This document shows, piece after piece, positions 1-7,820 of a stretch of DNA of 64,000 nucleotides (the first letter of the stretch is position 1; each line of letters starts with the position of its first letter). Position numbers and translations under genes: made by a program. Source of the stretch: Clostridia bacterium (GTDB lineage: Bacteria > Bacillota > Clostridia > Oscillospirales > Acutalibacteraceae); assembly GCA_017430535.1 (NCBI GenBank), contig JAFRMR010000027.1, positions 44,994 through 108,993 of the forward strand, read 5' to 3'. Under the pieces are notes generated by a model. It did not search any database and had not been told where the DNA came from. It saw only the letters and a list, made by a program, of their open reading frames with translations.

Positions 1-36
1 CAGCAAAAACAATAATAAACTTCTGCGAAGGATAAG

Positions 37-68
37 AAAAGGAGCTTGCATTTCTGCAAGCTCCTTTT
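37..68. terminator. Rho-independent terminator, bidirectional
   Basis: Perfect 10-bp stem, GGAGCTTGCA (41-50) against TGCAAGCTCC (55-64), with a 4-nt loop, preceded by AAAA and followed by TTTT. It lies directly after the stop codon of the SCP2-like gene on the minus strand and ends that transketolase operon; the flanking A and T runs let it work from either side. Confidence 0.88.
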
Positions 69-72
69 ATCT

Positions 73-885
73 TTACTGTACGTATCCGCCGACCGTAAGC
101 AGGAATCCGCCGAACTGGGCGCCGAACTCGGGGCCGCCGTCCATAACGATTCTGCCATTTTTGGTGGCATCAAGCATATCGTCGGTACCCAGCAGAGTGC
201 CGAGGGCGCTCTTGAATGAATCGAAGCGAAGGGTGAAGAAAGGCATTGCTCTCTTGTATTCGCCTCTGCCTGCCTTGGAGTGGCCGGCCTTGATTCTGAT
301 AAATGCGGATACCTCGGGGTGATCCTGAACCGCAAGGGCGTAAACACGGTCCGGGCTCTTTAAGGTCCACTCGTGAACCTCTTCGTGGCCCTGCTTGTTG
401 AGGGTGCTTATGCCGCTTGTAAGGAGGTAGAAGAAGCACTTGACCATAAGGCGCTGGGTGTCTTCATCCTCGGGAGCTTCCTTTGCGGTGAGCAGGGAGC
501 TCATCTTGAGCAGAACCATCATAAAGGAAAGGAAGGTGCCGAAATTTTTGACTATGCCGTGCATTTTGGGCAGGGTCTTCGGGCCTATTGTTCCCTTGAA
601 AAATGCGTTCATCTGCTCAACGCTCTTGAACTCAAGCTCAACATCGGTATGCTCTTTGTCGCTTACTTTATCTGCGTGAACCTCCCACTCACCGGAGTTG
701 ATAACAAAGTGAGTGGCGTATTTGCCTTCGGGGGCGTCCGGGTCCTTGGCGCTGATCTGAACCACCGCGTGGGTGTTTTCAAACTTTTTGGCAAGGTCCG
801 GCACATCGGTTGCGATGGTTTTCATAAGCGGAAGAGCGCCGCAAAGAAACAATTTGTTGGTAAACATATCATCTCTTGAAGCCAT
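73..885 (-). CDS. SCP2 sterol-binding-like protein
   Basis: 270-residue cytoplasmic protein without signal peptide or clear membrane segment. The architecture suggests two SCP2-like lipid-binding halves: residues about 40-115 (strand-rich, ending in a MNAFFKGTIGP-type segment) and about 190-270, which ends MDGGPEFGAQFGGF, a sequence typical of SCP2-like proteins in Clostridia. SCP2 folds bind lipids or acyl chains, but the ligand here is unknown. I start at the ATG at 885 because AAAGGA lies 9 nt upstream; an in-frame TTG at 894 is too close to that site. It follows the transketolase C-subunit by 45 nt on the same strand and is probably co-transcribed, although no metabolic link is obvious. 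The family call comes from recalled similarity only. Confidence 0.72.
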   Translation of the reverse strand: MASRDDMFTNKLFLCGALPLMKTIATDVPDLAKKFENTHAVVQISAKDPDAPEGKYATHFVINSGEWEVHADKVSDKEHTDVELEFKSVEQMNAFFKGTIGPKTLPKMHGIVKNFGTFLSFMMVLLKMSSLLTAKEAPEDEDTQRLMVKCFFYLLTSGISTLNKQGHEEVHEWTLKSPDRVYALAVQDHPEVSAFIRIKAGHSKAGRGEYKRAMPFFTLRFDSFKSALGTLLGTDDMLDATKNGRIVMDGGPEFGAQFGGFLLTVGGYVQ

Positions 886-930
886 AATAATCAATCCTTT
901 CTGTCAAAGCATCAATGCTCTTCCGGTTTA

Positions 931-1938
931 TCAATATTCGTCGTCCCAGTCGTTGTCTTCTTCGAAGTCCTTATTCATAACCTCTCTTACGGAAGCGATT
1001 ATGCCGTTGGCATCAATGCCTGCATCGGCCATAATATCTTCCTGAAGGCCTATCATTGCAAAGGACTTGTGGCCCAGCATCTTGAAAGCGCAGGCCTTGC
1101 CGCTGTCAACAACAACCTCTGCAACTGCAGAGCCAAGGCCGCCGGTAACAAGGTGATCCTCAACGGTGATGATTCTTCTGGTTTCAAGCACGGCCTTGAG
1201 GATGGCGTCTCTGTCAATGGGCTTGATGGTGTGCATGTTGAGCACCCTTACGCTCAGGCCGTCGGCGTTCTTGAGGAACTCGGCGGCTTTCTTTGCCTGA
1301 GCTACGCAGGAGCCGCAGGCGATAACGGTGATATCGGTGCCCTCGTTGATGGTAACTGCTTTGCCTACCTCGAAGCCGTAATCCATATTTTCATAAAGAA
1401 CCAGATCAAAACCGCGGTTGATTCTGATATAGAAGGGGCCTTCGGTGTTATAGGCGGCGTTAACGGCGTTTGCGGTTTCAAAGCCGTCAGCGGGAACTAT
1501 AACGGTAAGGTTGGGCATTGCTCTTGTAATGGCAAGGTCGGTAATTGCGTGATGGGTGGAGCCGGCCTGGCCGAAGGAAGTGCCTGAATGGGTGGCTATG
1601 ATTTTGGCATTGACATTCTGGTAGCAGATGTCGGTATGGAGCTGATCGCAGGCTCTCATTGAGGTGAATGCGGAGAAGCCGGAAACAAAGGGGATAACCC
1701 CGGCCCTTGCCATACCTGCGGCTACGCCGAACATATCCTGCTCTGCAATACCTACGTTAATAACTCTCTCGGGGCAAACCTTGAGAACGTCGCCCAGTTT
1801 GGTGGACTTTGCAAGGTCGGCTGTAATGGCTACAACCTTGGGGTCGTTAAGCATAATATCCGCTATTGCCTTGCCGTAGATTTCGGCTGTTGCAACTTCG
1901 GTCTGGTCTATTGCGTTATAAACAAATCCGCCTGCCAT
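931..1938 (-). CDS. Transketolase, C-terminal subunit
   Basis: 335 residues, the length of the pyrimidine-binding plus C-terminal half of a split transketolase. Visible features are the start of the Pyr domain (YGKAIADIML), the segment GIAEQDMFGVAAGMARAG carrying the glutamate that activates thiamine diphosphate, and the C-terminal transketolase domain from about residue 200 (ITVEDHLVTGGLGSAV). With the N-subunit it transfers two-carbon ketol units in the non-oxidative pentose phosphate pathway. Its ATG lies 2 nt past the upstream stop codon and its ribosome site (GGAGG, 10 nt before ATG) is inside the end of the N-subunit gene, which suggests coupled translation and equal dosage. Split transketolases are common in Firmicutes and archaea. 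Confidence 0.95.
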   Translation of the reverse strand: MAGGFVYNAIDQTEVATAEIYGKAIADIMLNDPKVVAITADLAKSTKLGDVLKVCPERVINVGIAEQDMFGVAAGMARAGVIPFVSGFSAFTSMRACDQLHTDICYQNVNAKIIATHSGTSFGQAGSTHHAITDLAITRAMPNLTVIVPADGFETANAVNAAYNTEGPFYIRINRGFDLVLYENMDYGFEVGKAVTINEGTDITVIACGSCVAQAKKAAEFLKNADGLSVRVLNMHTIKPIDRDAILKAVLETRRIITVEDHLVTGGLGSAVAEVVVDSGKACAFKMLGHKSFAMIGLQEDIMADAGIDANGIIASVREVMNKDFEEDNDWDDEY

Positions 1939-1940
1939 AA

Positions 1941-2819
1941 TTATTCAGCCTCCTTTTCTGCGCGGGCTACACGGTCGGCATAATACTGATCCAGCTCGGC
2001 CTTATATTTTTCAAATGTTTCGTCATCAATTGCCATATAGTGGCAGTGATAATCGCCCTGAACACTGAGAAGGCCGGCGCCCTTGTAGGTATCCATAAGG
2101 ATGCAGGTAGGGGCCTGAACCTCTTTGGAGCGCTCTATTGCAACGTCAATGGCGTCGCAGAGCTCCTTGATATTGTTGCCGTCAACGCAGATGGTGTTGA
2201 AGCCGAAAGCCGTGAGTTTGTCAGCCAGGGGCTCAAGAGCCATAACGTCTTCGGTGTTGCCGTCAATCATATTGTGGTTTCTGTCAACAAAAACAATGCA
2301 GTTGGAGAGCTTGTAGTGGTTCATTGTCATAAAAGCTTCCCAGTTGGAGCCTTCGTCAAGCTCGCCGTCGCCGGTTACAACATAAGTAAGATAGTCTTTC
2401 CCCAGAATTCTGGCTGCAAGGGCGGTGCCGGCGGCGATTGATGCGCCGTGGCCCAGGGAGCCGGTGGAGGCGTCAACGCCCACAACCTTATTGGAGTCAA
2501 GGTGCATACCCATTTTTGAGCCGGAAAGGTTGAAGGTTTTAAGCATTTCGGGGTCGTTGAACCCCTTGTCGCAGAGTACGGGTGCATAGGCAATGGCCGC
2601 GTGACCCTTTGAAAGAATGAATCTGTCTCTGTCTTCCCACTTGGGATCCTCAACCTTTATGTTGAGATACTTGTAGTAAAGAACGGTAAGAAGATCCAGC
2701 ACGGAAAGGCCGCCGCCCAGGTGACCGCTGCCTGCCCACACGGTAGTCTGCAAAGTGAGGTGGCGCAGCTCATGAGCTTTTTTCTCAAGGTCAAGCCATT
2801 CCTGTTTTGATAATGCCAT
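1941..2819 (-). CDS. Transketolase, N-terminal subunit
   Basis: 292 residues covering the thiamine-diphosphate PP domain. GSGHLGGGLSVLDLLTVLYY near the N-terminus and VTGDGELDEGSNWEA at about 147-161 (the GDG...N metal and diphosphate motif) are diagnostic, as is FVDRNHNMIDG. It pairs with the C-subunit encoded just downstream to form the complete enzyme, which interconverts xylulose-5-P, ribose-5-P, sedoheptulose-7-P and glyceraldehyde-3-P. Start: ATG 2819 with AAAGGAGG about 8 nt upstream. It is the first gene of a three-gene operon (N-subunit, C-subunit, SCP2-like) read from the promoter at 2892-2920. Confidence 0.95.
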   Translation of the reverse strand: MALSKQEWLDLEKKAHELRHLTLQTTVWAGSGHLGGGLSVLDLLTVLYYKYLNIKVEDPKWEDRDRFILSKGHAAIAYAPVLCDKGFNDPEMLKTFNLSGSKMGMHLDSNKVVGVDASTGSLGHGASIAAGTALAARILGKDYLTYVVTGDGELDEGSNWEAFMTMNHYKLSNCIVFVDRNHNMIDGNTEDVMALEPLADKLTAFGFNTICVDGNNIKELCDAIDVAIERSKEVQAPTCILMDTYKGAGLLSVQGDYHCHYMAIDDETFEKYKAELDQYYADRVARAEKEAE

Positions 2820-2891
2820 GGTAAATTCCTCCTTTTAAAGTCTGATAAGCGAAAACCGCCCTCAATAGCCGATTACAAATCAGTTAAAATT

Positions 2892-2920
2892 ATTTTAACA
2901 GAGAAATTATGCAAAGTCAA
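2892..2920 (-). promoter_or_regulatory. Sigma-A-type promoter of transketolase operon
   Basis: On the minus strand: -35 TTGACT (2915-2920), 17-nt spacer, -10 TAAAAT (2892-2897). Transcription would start near 2885, giving a leader of about 65 nt before the ATG. I see no riboswitch fold in the leader. Confidence 0.7.
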
Positions 2921-2966
2921 CAAAACCCGCTGAATATTATGAAAAGAAATTATAAAATAAGCAAAA

Positions 2967-2994
2967 CCCGCCGGCGGATATCTCCGCAGGCGGG
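2967..2994 (-). terminator. Terminator after the DUF4838 gene
   Basis: GC-rich hairpin with arms CCCGCC-GGCGGA and TCCGC-A-GGCGGG around a short ATAT loop, followed on the minus strand by TTTTGCTTATTTT. It ends minus-strand transcripts from the DUF4838 gene before the transketolase promoter. The 3000-3109 segment between it and the stop codon holds nothing I recognise. Confidence 0.6.
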
Positions 2995-3109
2995 AAAATC
3001 CATATAGTGTATTATAAAATGCAGATTTTCGGCCAAACAAAGTGATTATTTCTCTTCACTCGCAGGGATTTATGAGGAGTATCAACCGAACGGACAGCAG
3101 AATTATTTT

Positions 3110-5005
3110 TTATGAGAAGATTTTATACCACAGCCCGAAAGCGGAAAGGAGAGGAGTGAGCGCTTCAAGGATTCTGCCGAAGAAAAGCCGGGTCTGAGCG
3201 CCGGATTCATCGGCCTCATACATATTCCACTCGTTTGCGGGGGCATATCTTACGCAGATGCAGTCAAGATAATCGCCGTAGCCCCCTTCGGATATGGTCT
3301 GCACCCCGTGGGCTTTAAGGTCGTCAAACAGTTTTTGTCTTTCATTGTACCGCTCGGGATTCAGAAGGGAAAACTCGCTTTTATCCGTGCTTGCCTTCCA
3401 GAACCTCCAGGAAAGCTCGGAGCGCCTGATATTGTTTTTTTGCATATCGGTTTCAGCGGCTTTATATGCGCTTGCCCAGGCGGAATCAATGGCAGAAACT
3501 TCTGCAGAGGTAAAGTTCACGCTAGAATAAGGGCTGTCGCCTATACTGAGGTGCCCGTCATCCCCTCCTGCGTGCTCAATGTGTTTATCAATAACAAGCT
3601 TTATGTTTTCCCACCCGGGGCCGTAATAAGCTCTGAGGAAGCCATTCTCTTCGCTTTCAAGGTCGCAGTACGGGTTCTGAAGGCATTTTGAAATCATGTA
3701 GGAGCGCAGTTCGCCGAACTCCGTATCACAGGAGGACATATAGTAATTGCCCTCTTCATAAACGCCCTTTACATTATTCTCATAGAATACCTGAATATTT
3801 CGCTGTATAACATCAAAATCGGGAAAAACAATGCAGGTGTTGGCGTAGTTTGTGGTGTAATCCCATATATAAATCCGCCTGCATATTGCGGACCAGTTTT
3901 TCAGGTCCTTCATAAGCTTTACATTGCGCTCGCACTTCGGGTTATCCAGAGCATGGCAGAAGCAGCACTCTATGGTACAGAGCCGCACTATAACATTATC
4001 ACGGGGAACAATATTTTCCGGCGCGCTCCTTGTGTACTGATAAGCGAAGGTATCAATTGCAACATTATTATAGCCGGCGGCCTTTACGGCATCGGCAATC
4101 TGATTTACAAAATTCAGCATAGTTGCGGACTGAACGCCGCCGTGGGCTTTTTCAAAAGCCCTGCATTTTTCGCACTCGCAGTAATTGTAATTATCATTCT
4201 GAGTTACGGAAACTATCTGCAGGGAAGCATCCGGGTTGTGTTTTTCCTTAAGCAGAGCCAGCACATTTTTTGTTGCAACGGCAAGCACATCCGGGTTCAT
4301 AAGGCAGGGTTGGTCGGCAGTGCGTTTCCCGTCATGCAGGGCAAGCTGCTCCGGGTGTGAATCCGCATTGGCCGCAGTTTCGCAAAGGGTGCCCATTGTG
4401 TGGCAGAATCCGCCTAAATAATTCACCGTGCCGCCGGCCTCATCGGGTATTGCGCGGTAAGTGCCGCCGGTAAGGCCGTTTGCCATGGAATATTCGGTGT
4501 TTGTGGGGCTCTTCCAGTCTGTATCGGTATATTCGAAGAACGGGTTATAGGAAACATCTGTGCCGGCGGGGACCGGAATTTCTTTAACCTCAGGCAGTTC
4601 AATAATATCCGAGGTGTAAACCTTCCTTTTGCAGAACTGCTCTGCAAAGCGGTAAACCCCTGCCTGCAGACCTCTTGCGCCGGTGCCGCCGATATGCACA
4701 TTACCTCCGGCAGCGGTAATGCGGTAGCCGTTTTCCGCCGTCCTGGTCAAATCTGCCTTTGAAGCCGAACCCACAGCGATATACTTATCCTCTGCGGAGG
4801 ATACAACAGGTATATCTGCCCCCAGAGCCTCCGAGAGCATCTCGCTCAGCCTTCCCGCGGCAAAAGTTTCATAAACGGATGGAGAAGCTGAAACCAGCAC
4901 GCACCAGGTTTTATCAATATGAATATCATTATCCGCGGCATAAGCCGGGGCAATAAGCCCTGTGCAGATAACCAAGGCAATAAAAACCGATAATAATTTT
5001 TTCAT
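3110..5005 (-). CDS. Secreted DUF4838 protein
   Basis: 631 residues. Residues 1-23 are a Sec signal peptide (MKKLLSVF, hydrophobic core, cut after AYA). Residues about 30-140 resemble the non-catalytic N-terminal domain found in front of alpha-glucuronidases and GH20 enzymes (AVGSASKADL, GTGARGLQAGVYRF). The remainder is a DUF4838-type domain with CECEKCRAFEKAHGG (about 276-290) and a Trp/Tyr-rich barrel-like region; this family is carbohydrate-linked but its reaction is not known to me. The last 25 residues (FFGRILEALTPLLSAFGLWY) are a hydrophobic-amphipathic tail like that of the protein at 60972-63698. Single-gene unit with its own promoter (5039-5067) and terminator (2967-2994). Confidence 0.8.
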   Translation of the reverse strand: MKKLLSVFIALVICTGLIAPAYAADNDIHIDKTWCVLVSASPSVYETFAAGRLSEMLSEALGADIPVVSSAEDKYIAVGSASKADLTRTAENGYRITAAGGNVHIGGTGARGLQAGVYRFAEQFCKRKVYTSDIIELPEVKEIPVPAGTDVSYNPFFEYTDTDWKSPTNTEYSMANGLTGGTYRAIPDEAGGTVNYLGGFCHTMGTLCETAANADSHPEQLALHDGKRTADQPCLMNPDVLAVATKNVLALLKEKHNPDASLQIVSVTQNDNYNYCECEKCRAFEKAHGGVQSATMLNFVNQIADAVKAAGYNNVAIDTFAYQYTRSAPENIVPRDNVIVRLCTIECCFCHALDNPKCERNVKLMKDLKNWSAICRRIYIWDYTTNYANTCIVFPDFDVIQRNIQVFYENNVKGVYEEGNYYMSSCDTEFGELRSYMISKCLQNPYCDLESEENGFLRAYYGPGWENIKLVIDKHIEHAGGDDGHLSIGDSPYSSVNFTSAEVSAIDSAWASAYKAAETDMQKNNIRRSELSWRFWKASTDKSEFSLLNPERYNERQKLFDDLKAHGVQTISEGGYGDYLDCICVRYAPANEWNMYEADESGAQTRLFFGRILEALTPLLSAFGLWYKIFS

Positions 5006-5038
5006 ACGGGCCTCCGGAACAAAATATCTTATAATCCG

Positions 5039-5067
5039 ATGATATCAAAACAAGGGACGCCGGTCAA
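5039..5067 (-). promoter_or_regulatory. Promoter of the DUF4838 gene
   Basis: Minus strand: -35 TTGACC (5062-5067), 17-nt spacer, -10 TATCAT (5039-5044). It sits back to back with the plus-strand promoter at 5083-5111, only 15 bp separating the two -35 boxes. Confidence 0.55.
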
Positions 5068-5082
5068 GTGAAAGAGCCCCGA

Positions 5083-5111
5083 TTGACAAAAAAGCAGGGA
5101 TTTGATATAAC
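5083..5111 (+). promoter_or_regulatory. Promoter of the 5213 gene
   Basis: Consensus -35 TTGACA (5083-5088), 17-nt spacer and -10 TATAAC (5106-5111). The leader to the ATG at 5213 is about 95 nt and contains a weak ACCGG/CCGGT hairpin near 5140-5160. Confidence 0.72.
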
Positions 5112-5212
5112 AGAATTGCAAAAAAGCTGTAAATAATGAGACCGGTCTAAACCCGGTTTCCGCAAAAAAACAACGAAGCTCCGGCTGATAAAGCAATGAA
5201 AGGATGAAAGAT

Positions 5213-5608
5213 ATGAATTACTGCCCACCGTATTTTGAAAAGCATTCGGATATTGATTACCGGGCAATTTTTGCGAAAATTATAAATTCCGCAAAAGGCT
5301 GGTTTCCTGCAACCGGAACCGGAATTCTGCCCGATATTACCGCGGAAGCTTTCGAAAAATACGGCATCAAAGAATTTGCCGACTGGGAGTCGGCGTCACT
5401 GGATAACGAAGCCTGGTTCGATATTATATGTGAAACATATATTTCGGCCAGAAAGCTCTATGAAAGCGACAGAATCGCAGAAGAAGACTATCTGACAGGA
5501 AACGTTCCCAATTTAATAAGCAAGAAGGTTCTTAGTGATATAGAAGAAACTCTTGTCAGTACCGACAAAGGACTTGCCGCCATTCTGTTAGGTAGAAGAA
5601 ACGTTTAA
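5213..5608 (+). CDS. Hypothetical protein, orphan
   Basis: 131 residues, acidic, no signal peptide or membrane segment; I do not recognise a domain. It begins MNYCPPYFEKHSDIDYRAIF and has an aromatic-rich N-terminal half (a GWFPATGTGIL segment) followed by helix-forming sequence with ITAEAFEKYGIKEF and LVSTDKGLAAIL. The ATG at 5213 is preferred over 5204 because AAAGGA then lies 8 nt upstream rather than touching the start. It is a self-contained transcription unit on the opposite strand from both neighbours, with a strong promoter and a terminator. Composition matches its surroundings, so there is no sign of recent transfer. Function unknown. Confidence 0.75.
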   Translation: MNYCPPYFEKHSDIDYRAIFAKIINSAKGWFPATGTGILPDITAEAFEKYGIKEFADWESASLDNEAWFDIICETYISARKLYESDRIAEEDYLTGNVPNLISKKVLSDIEETLVSTDKGLAAILLGRRNV

Positions 5609-5620
5609 GGCAAAATTCAT

Positions 5621-5650
5621 AAAAAGGGCTGTCGTTGACAGTCCTTTTTT
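5621..5650. terminator. Terminator, convergent
   Basis: Stem AGGGCTGTC (5625-5633) against GACAGTCCT (5637-5645) with loop GTT and one G-T pair, preceded by an A run and followed by TTTTTT. It serves the 5213 gene and, in reverse, the small minus-strand gene that ends at 5655. Confidence 0.82.
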
Positions 5651-5654
5651 CTTT

Positions 5655-5843
5655 CTATAATATATCATCCACATATTCCGAGCCGAGGTCAAGGTAATCC
5701 TCAACTATTGCCTCAATCTCCCACTCATCGCCGTCATCTATGGCGTCATAAAGCAGGTCGCGGCATTCCTCGATTTTATCTTTTGCCTGCCTTTTTGATA
5801 AACCGTCGCGCTGCATAAGTACCTCAAGAGCTGATTTTCTCAT
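5655..5843 (-). CDS. Small conserved hypothetical protein (62 aa)
   Basis: 62 residues, very acidic C-terminal half. The N-terminus MRKSALEVLMQRDGLSKRQA reads like a short helix-turn-helix-like segment, followed by an acidic helical region (EECRDLLYDAIDDGDEWEIE). Start at 5843: GGAGG is 8 nt upstream; the ATG at 5849 would be only 2-3 nt from it. It follows the lipase gene by 30 nt on the same strand and is probably the second gene of that operon. I know similar short acidic proteins as conserved hypotheticals in Clostridia but no function; a link to the lipase is not implied by the sequence. Confidence 0.8.
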   Translation of the reverse strand: MRKSALEVLMQRDGLSKRQAKDKIEECRDLLYDAIDDGDEWEIEAIVEDYLDLGSEYVDDIL

Positions 5844-5873
5844 AATCATTTCCTCCTTTTGCAGTTTTTATTC

Positions 5874-7034
5874 TTACTGGCTGTTTATATTCATTATAAG
5901 GTCAAGGTAAAATTCCCGTATGTTGTTATTGAGGAAAAGCCCTCCCATAAGGGACATATGGTCTCCCCGGTAAACGGGATAAACATTGAATACCCCTTTT
6001 ACGGCTCTGCCGCCGCTGTAATCCCTGGACCGGGCGTTGAAGGGAGCCCTTGCGGATATTGTATTCACCATGCCGTCATTCGGCTGCCAGCTTTCATCGC
6101 ATACAACACCGCCGGGGGTTGTGCCCGTGTATTCGCACATAACGGTTGCGGCGCCGGCATAGATGAATTCAAAGTTGCTTTCATCGCAGGTTGTAACCCC
6201 GTTTTCATCCGTATCGGTCATACAGCAGGGAACGGAAAAATAGTAAATATCCTTTGAGTAGTGCCAGGTTTTTGTAAGAGCTATGGCCGGGTCAATATCA
6301 AGGTCATAGGCGGCGCAGTCCTCTTTTGCTCTGCCGTCGGGTATCGGCCCTGCAATCCCTCCCACGGCGGCAACCACAAGCCGCTGATTAAGGGGGGCGA
6401 TTTTTTTGGCGTTTATTACATCCTTGCAGGGTACGGCCGTGGTTCCGTTATACGGGGAAGCAAGGCCTGTTACGCTGTAAATCCAGTCACCTTTTCCGCC
6501 CTCAAACAGGGGTGAGAGTTCCCCGGCGGGGGTGGCTTTCCTTTCCGCTTCACTGCCGTTCATCATAAGCTCAACCAGCTCAAGCATTGTAGCTCCGCCG
6601 AAGGAATGGCCCATAAGGTTTATTTTATCCTCAGAGCTCCAGCTTTTCAGCATAGCTCTGCCTGTATAGTTTTTGCCGAATCTGGGGTGGTTGCACCGCT
6701 TTGAATGCTCCGCGCCGTAATCCACCCTTGTGCCGGTCAGCTGGGCGTAAGCCTCGCAGGCTCTGTCCCAGGCGCTGCCGTTCAGGGTAACGGAGGGGGC
6801 AACGCATTCTATACCCCGGGCGTTGAGGTATTTCATCATATCTCCGCCCAGCACTCCCCAGTAGGGGAACAGATCATAATAAACCGTATTTTCACCCCAG
6901 CCCCCAAGGCCGTGGATGAAAACATAGGTGTAATTTGTTTTCATTTTATCCTGCTCAATATGCACCTCGGGAATATTTGCCCGGGGGCAGATAAACATAA
7001 TAAAGGTCATTATAACCGAAACAATCTTTGCCAT
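5874..7034 (-). CDS. Exported lipase, alpha/beta hydrolase fold
   Basis: 386 residues. A hydrophobic N-terminus (MAKIVSVIMTFIMFICP) is a probable signal peptide or anchor. FIHGLGGWGENTVYYDLFPY (about 39-58) is the oxyanion-hole HG segment and GHSFGGATMLEL (about 142-153) the nucleophile elbow with the catalytic Ser. The HPRFGKNY segment between them, and the overall layout, match the staphylococcal/Geobacillus family-I lipases, in which this region belongs to a zinc-binding insertion. The last His candidate is in GDHMSLMGGLF near 367. Predicted reaction: hydrolysis of acylglycerols outside the membrane. RBS AGAGGA lies 6 nt before ATG. Transcribed from 7066-7094, next to the TetR operators, with the 62-aa gene downstream. 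Confidence 0.85.
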   Translation of the reverse strand: MAKIVSVIMTFIMFICPRANIPEVHIEQDKMKTNYTYVFIHGLGGWGENTVYYDLFPYWGVLGGDMMKYLNARGIECVAPSVTLNGSAWDRACEAYAQLTGTRVDYGAEHSKRCNHPRFGKNYTGRAMLKSWSSEDKINLMGHSFGGATMLELVELMMNGSEAERKATPAGELSPLFEGGKGDWIYSVTGLASPYNGTTAVPCKDVINAKKIAPLNQRLVVAAVGGIAGPIPDGRAKEDCAAYDLDIDPAIALTKTWHYSKDIYYFSVPCCMTDTDENGVTTCDESNFEFIYAGAATVMCEYTGTTPGGVVCDESWQPNDGMVNTISARAPFNARSRDYSGGRAVKGVFNVYPVYRGDHMSLMGGLFLNNNIREFYLDLIMNINSQ

Positions 7035-7065
7035 ATAATCCTCTCCCCGTTATTTTTACAACTAA

Positions 7066-7094
7066 AGAATATCACACCGCAAATAAAATGTAAA
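7066..7094 (-). promoter_or_regulatory. Promoter of the lipase operon
   Basis: Minus strand: -35 TTTACA (7089-7094), 17-nt spacer, -10 TATTCT (7066-7071). It is divergent from the TetR promoter; the nearest TetR operator lies about 30 bp upstream of this -35, so cross-regulation is possible but not shown. Confidence 0.5.
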
Positions 7095-7121
7095 TAAAAT
7101 GTTAAAAGTGCCGTCGCAATA

Positions 7122-7150
7122 TTGACTGTTAGTCAGTTTTGGGTTAATAT
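7122..7150 (+). promoter_or_regulatory. Promoter of tetR-MMPL operon
   Basis: -35 TTGACT (7122-7127), 17-nt spacer, -10 TAATAT (7145-7150), a near-consensus sigma-A promoter. Its -35 box is embedded in operator 1, so a bound TetR dimer would block RNA polymerase. Confidence 0.78.
7123..7135. promoter_or_regulatory. TetR operator 1
   Basis: Palindrome TGACT-GTT-AGTCA overlapping the -35 box. It has the same half-sites as the second palindrome 37 bp downstream (centre to centre), which makes a chance occurrence unlikely. Confidence 0.78.
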
Positions 7151-7158
7151 ACCGAAAG

Positions 7159-7173
7159 ATGACTGACAGTCAT
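7159..7173. promoter_or_regulatory. TetR operator 2
   Basis: Palindrome ATGACT-GAC-AGTCAT, just downstream of the predicted transcription start. Half-sites TGACT/AGTCA are identical to operator 1. Two dimers could bind here, giving tight autoregulation. Confidence 0.75.
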
Positions 7174-7208
7174 TTTTTGAGAAACAGGCAAAATACAGGA
7201 TACAGGTG

Positions 7209-7820
7209 ATGAATATGACAGCACTTGAAGAAAAAAAGATACTGAAAAGAAGCAGAATACTTGAAGCGGCATCAAAGCTCTTTATGGATAAAAGCTTTGC
7301 CTCAACGGCGGTAGATGATGTGGTTAAAATGGCCGGCGTTGCAAAGGGAACGTTTTACCTTTATTTCAAGGATAAATACGATCTGCTGGATCAGATAATT
7401 TCATATAAAAGCGCAGAGGTTCTCCGGCAGGGAATAGCCCTTCTGGATGAAAAGGAGAAGGAAGCGCCCATGACCCTTACGGAAAAGGGACTTTTTATTG
7501 CGGACTACACAGCGGATTACCTTGCAGAGCACAAGGACCTTGCGGCCCTTCTCAACAAAAAGCTTTCCTCCTGCTTCCGTAATTTTGCGGCAAGCGGAAA
7601 TGAAGACTTTTCCGGCCTTATGGATATGCTTACCGGGGAGCTTATAAAGGAAGGCTGCACCCGGGAACAGGCGGAAATTAAAATTTACCTTGTTACGGAC
7701 CTTATCGGTTCGGTCTGCTGTGACGCCGTGCTCGGCGCCGGCCCATATACCCTTGAGCAGATCCGGCCGGAGATGAAAAGAACCGTAGCCGGCATACTGG
7801 GAGGCGAAATCAATGATTGA
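7209..7820 (+). CDS. TetR-family transcriptional repressor
   Basis: 203 residues. The N-terminal 50 residues are a typical TetR helix-turn-helix: ILEAASKLFMDKSFASTAVD then DVVKMAGVAKGTFYLYFKDK, with the FYLYF signature of the recognition helix. The C-terminal ligand-binding part is helical and diverse (LLDQIISYKSAEVL, a Cys-rich LSSCF, LIGSVCCDAVLGAG). Upstream in-frame GTG 7206, ATG 7209 and ATG 7215 are all possible starts; AGGA at 7197-7200 favours 7209. It overlaps the MMPL gene by 8 bp (ATGATTGA), so the two are translationally coupled. Expected role: sensing the substrate of the permease and releasing the two upstream operators. Confidence 0.93.
   Translation: MNMTALEEKKILKRSRILEAASKLFMDKSFASTAVDDVVKMAGVAKGTFYLYFKDKYDLLDQIISYKSAEVLRQGIALLDEKEKEAPMTLTEKGLFIADYTADYLAEHKDLAALLNKKLSSCFRNFAASGNEDFSGLMDMLTGELIKEGCTREQAEIKIYLVTDLIGSVCCDAVLGAGPYTLEQIRPEMKRTVAGILGGEIND

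Noticed and set aside
373-879. Long plus-strand frame opposite the SCP2-like gene; similar long antisense frames opposite tkt (1069-1587), RlmI-like (31749-32930 minus) and PLC-like genes (32981-33820 minus)
   Set aside because: Shadows of real genes; the composition of the coding strand leaves the opposite strand open. None has a family match or ribosome site.
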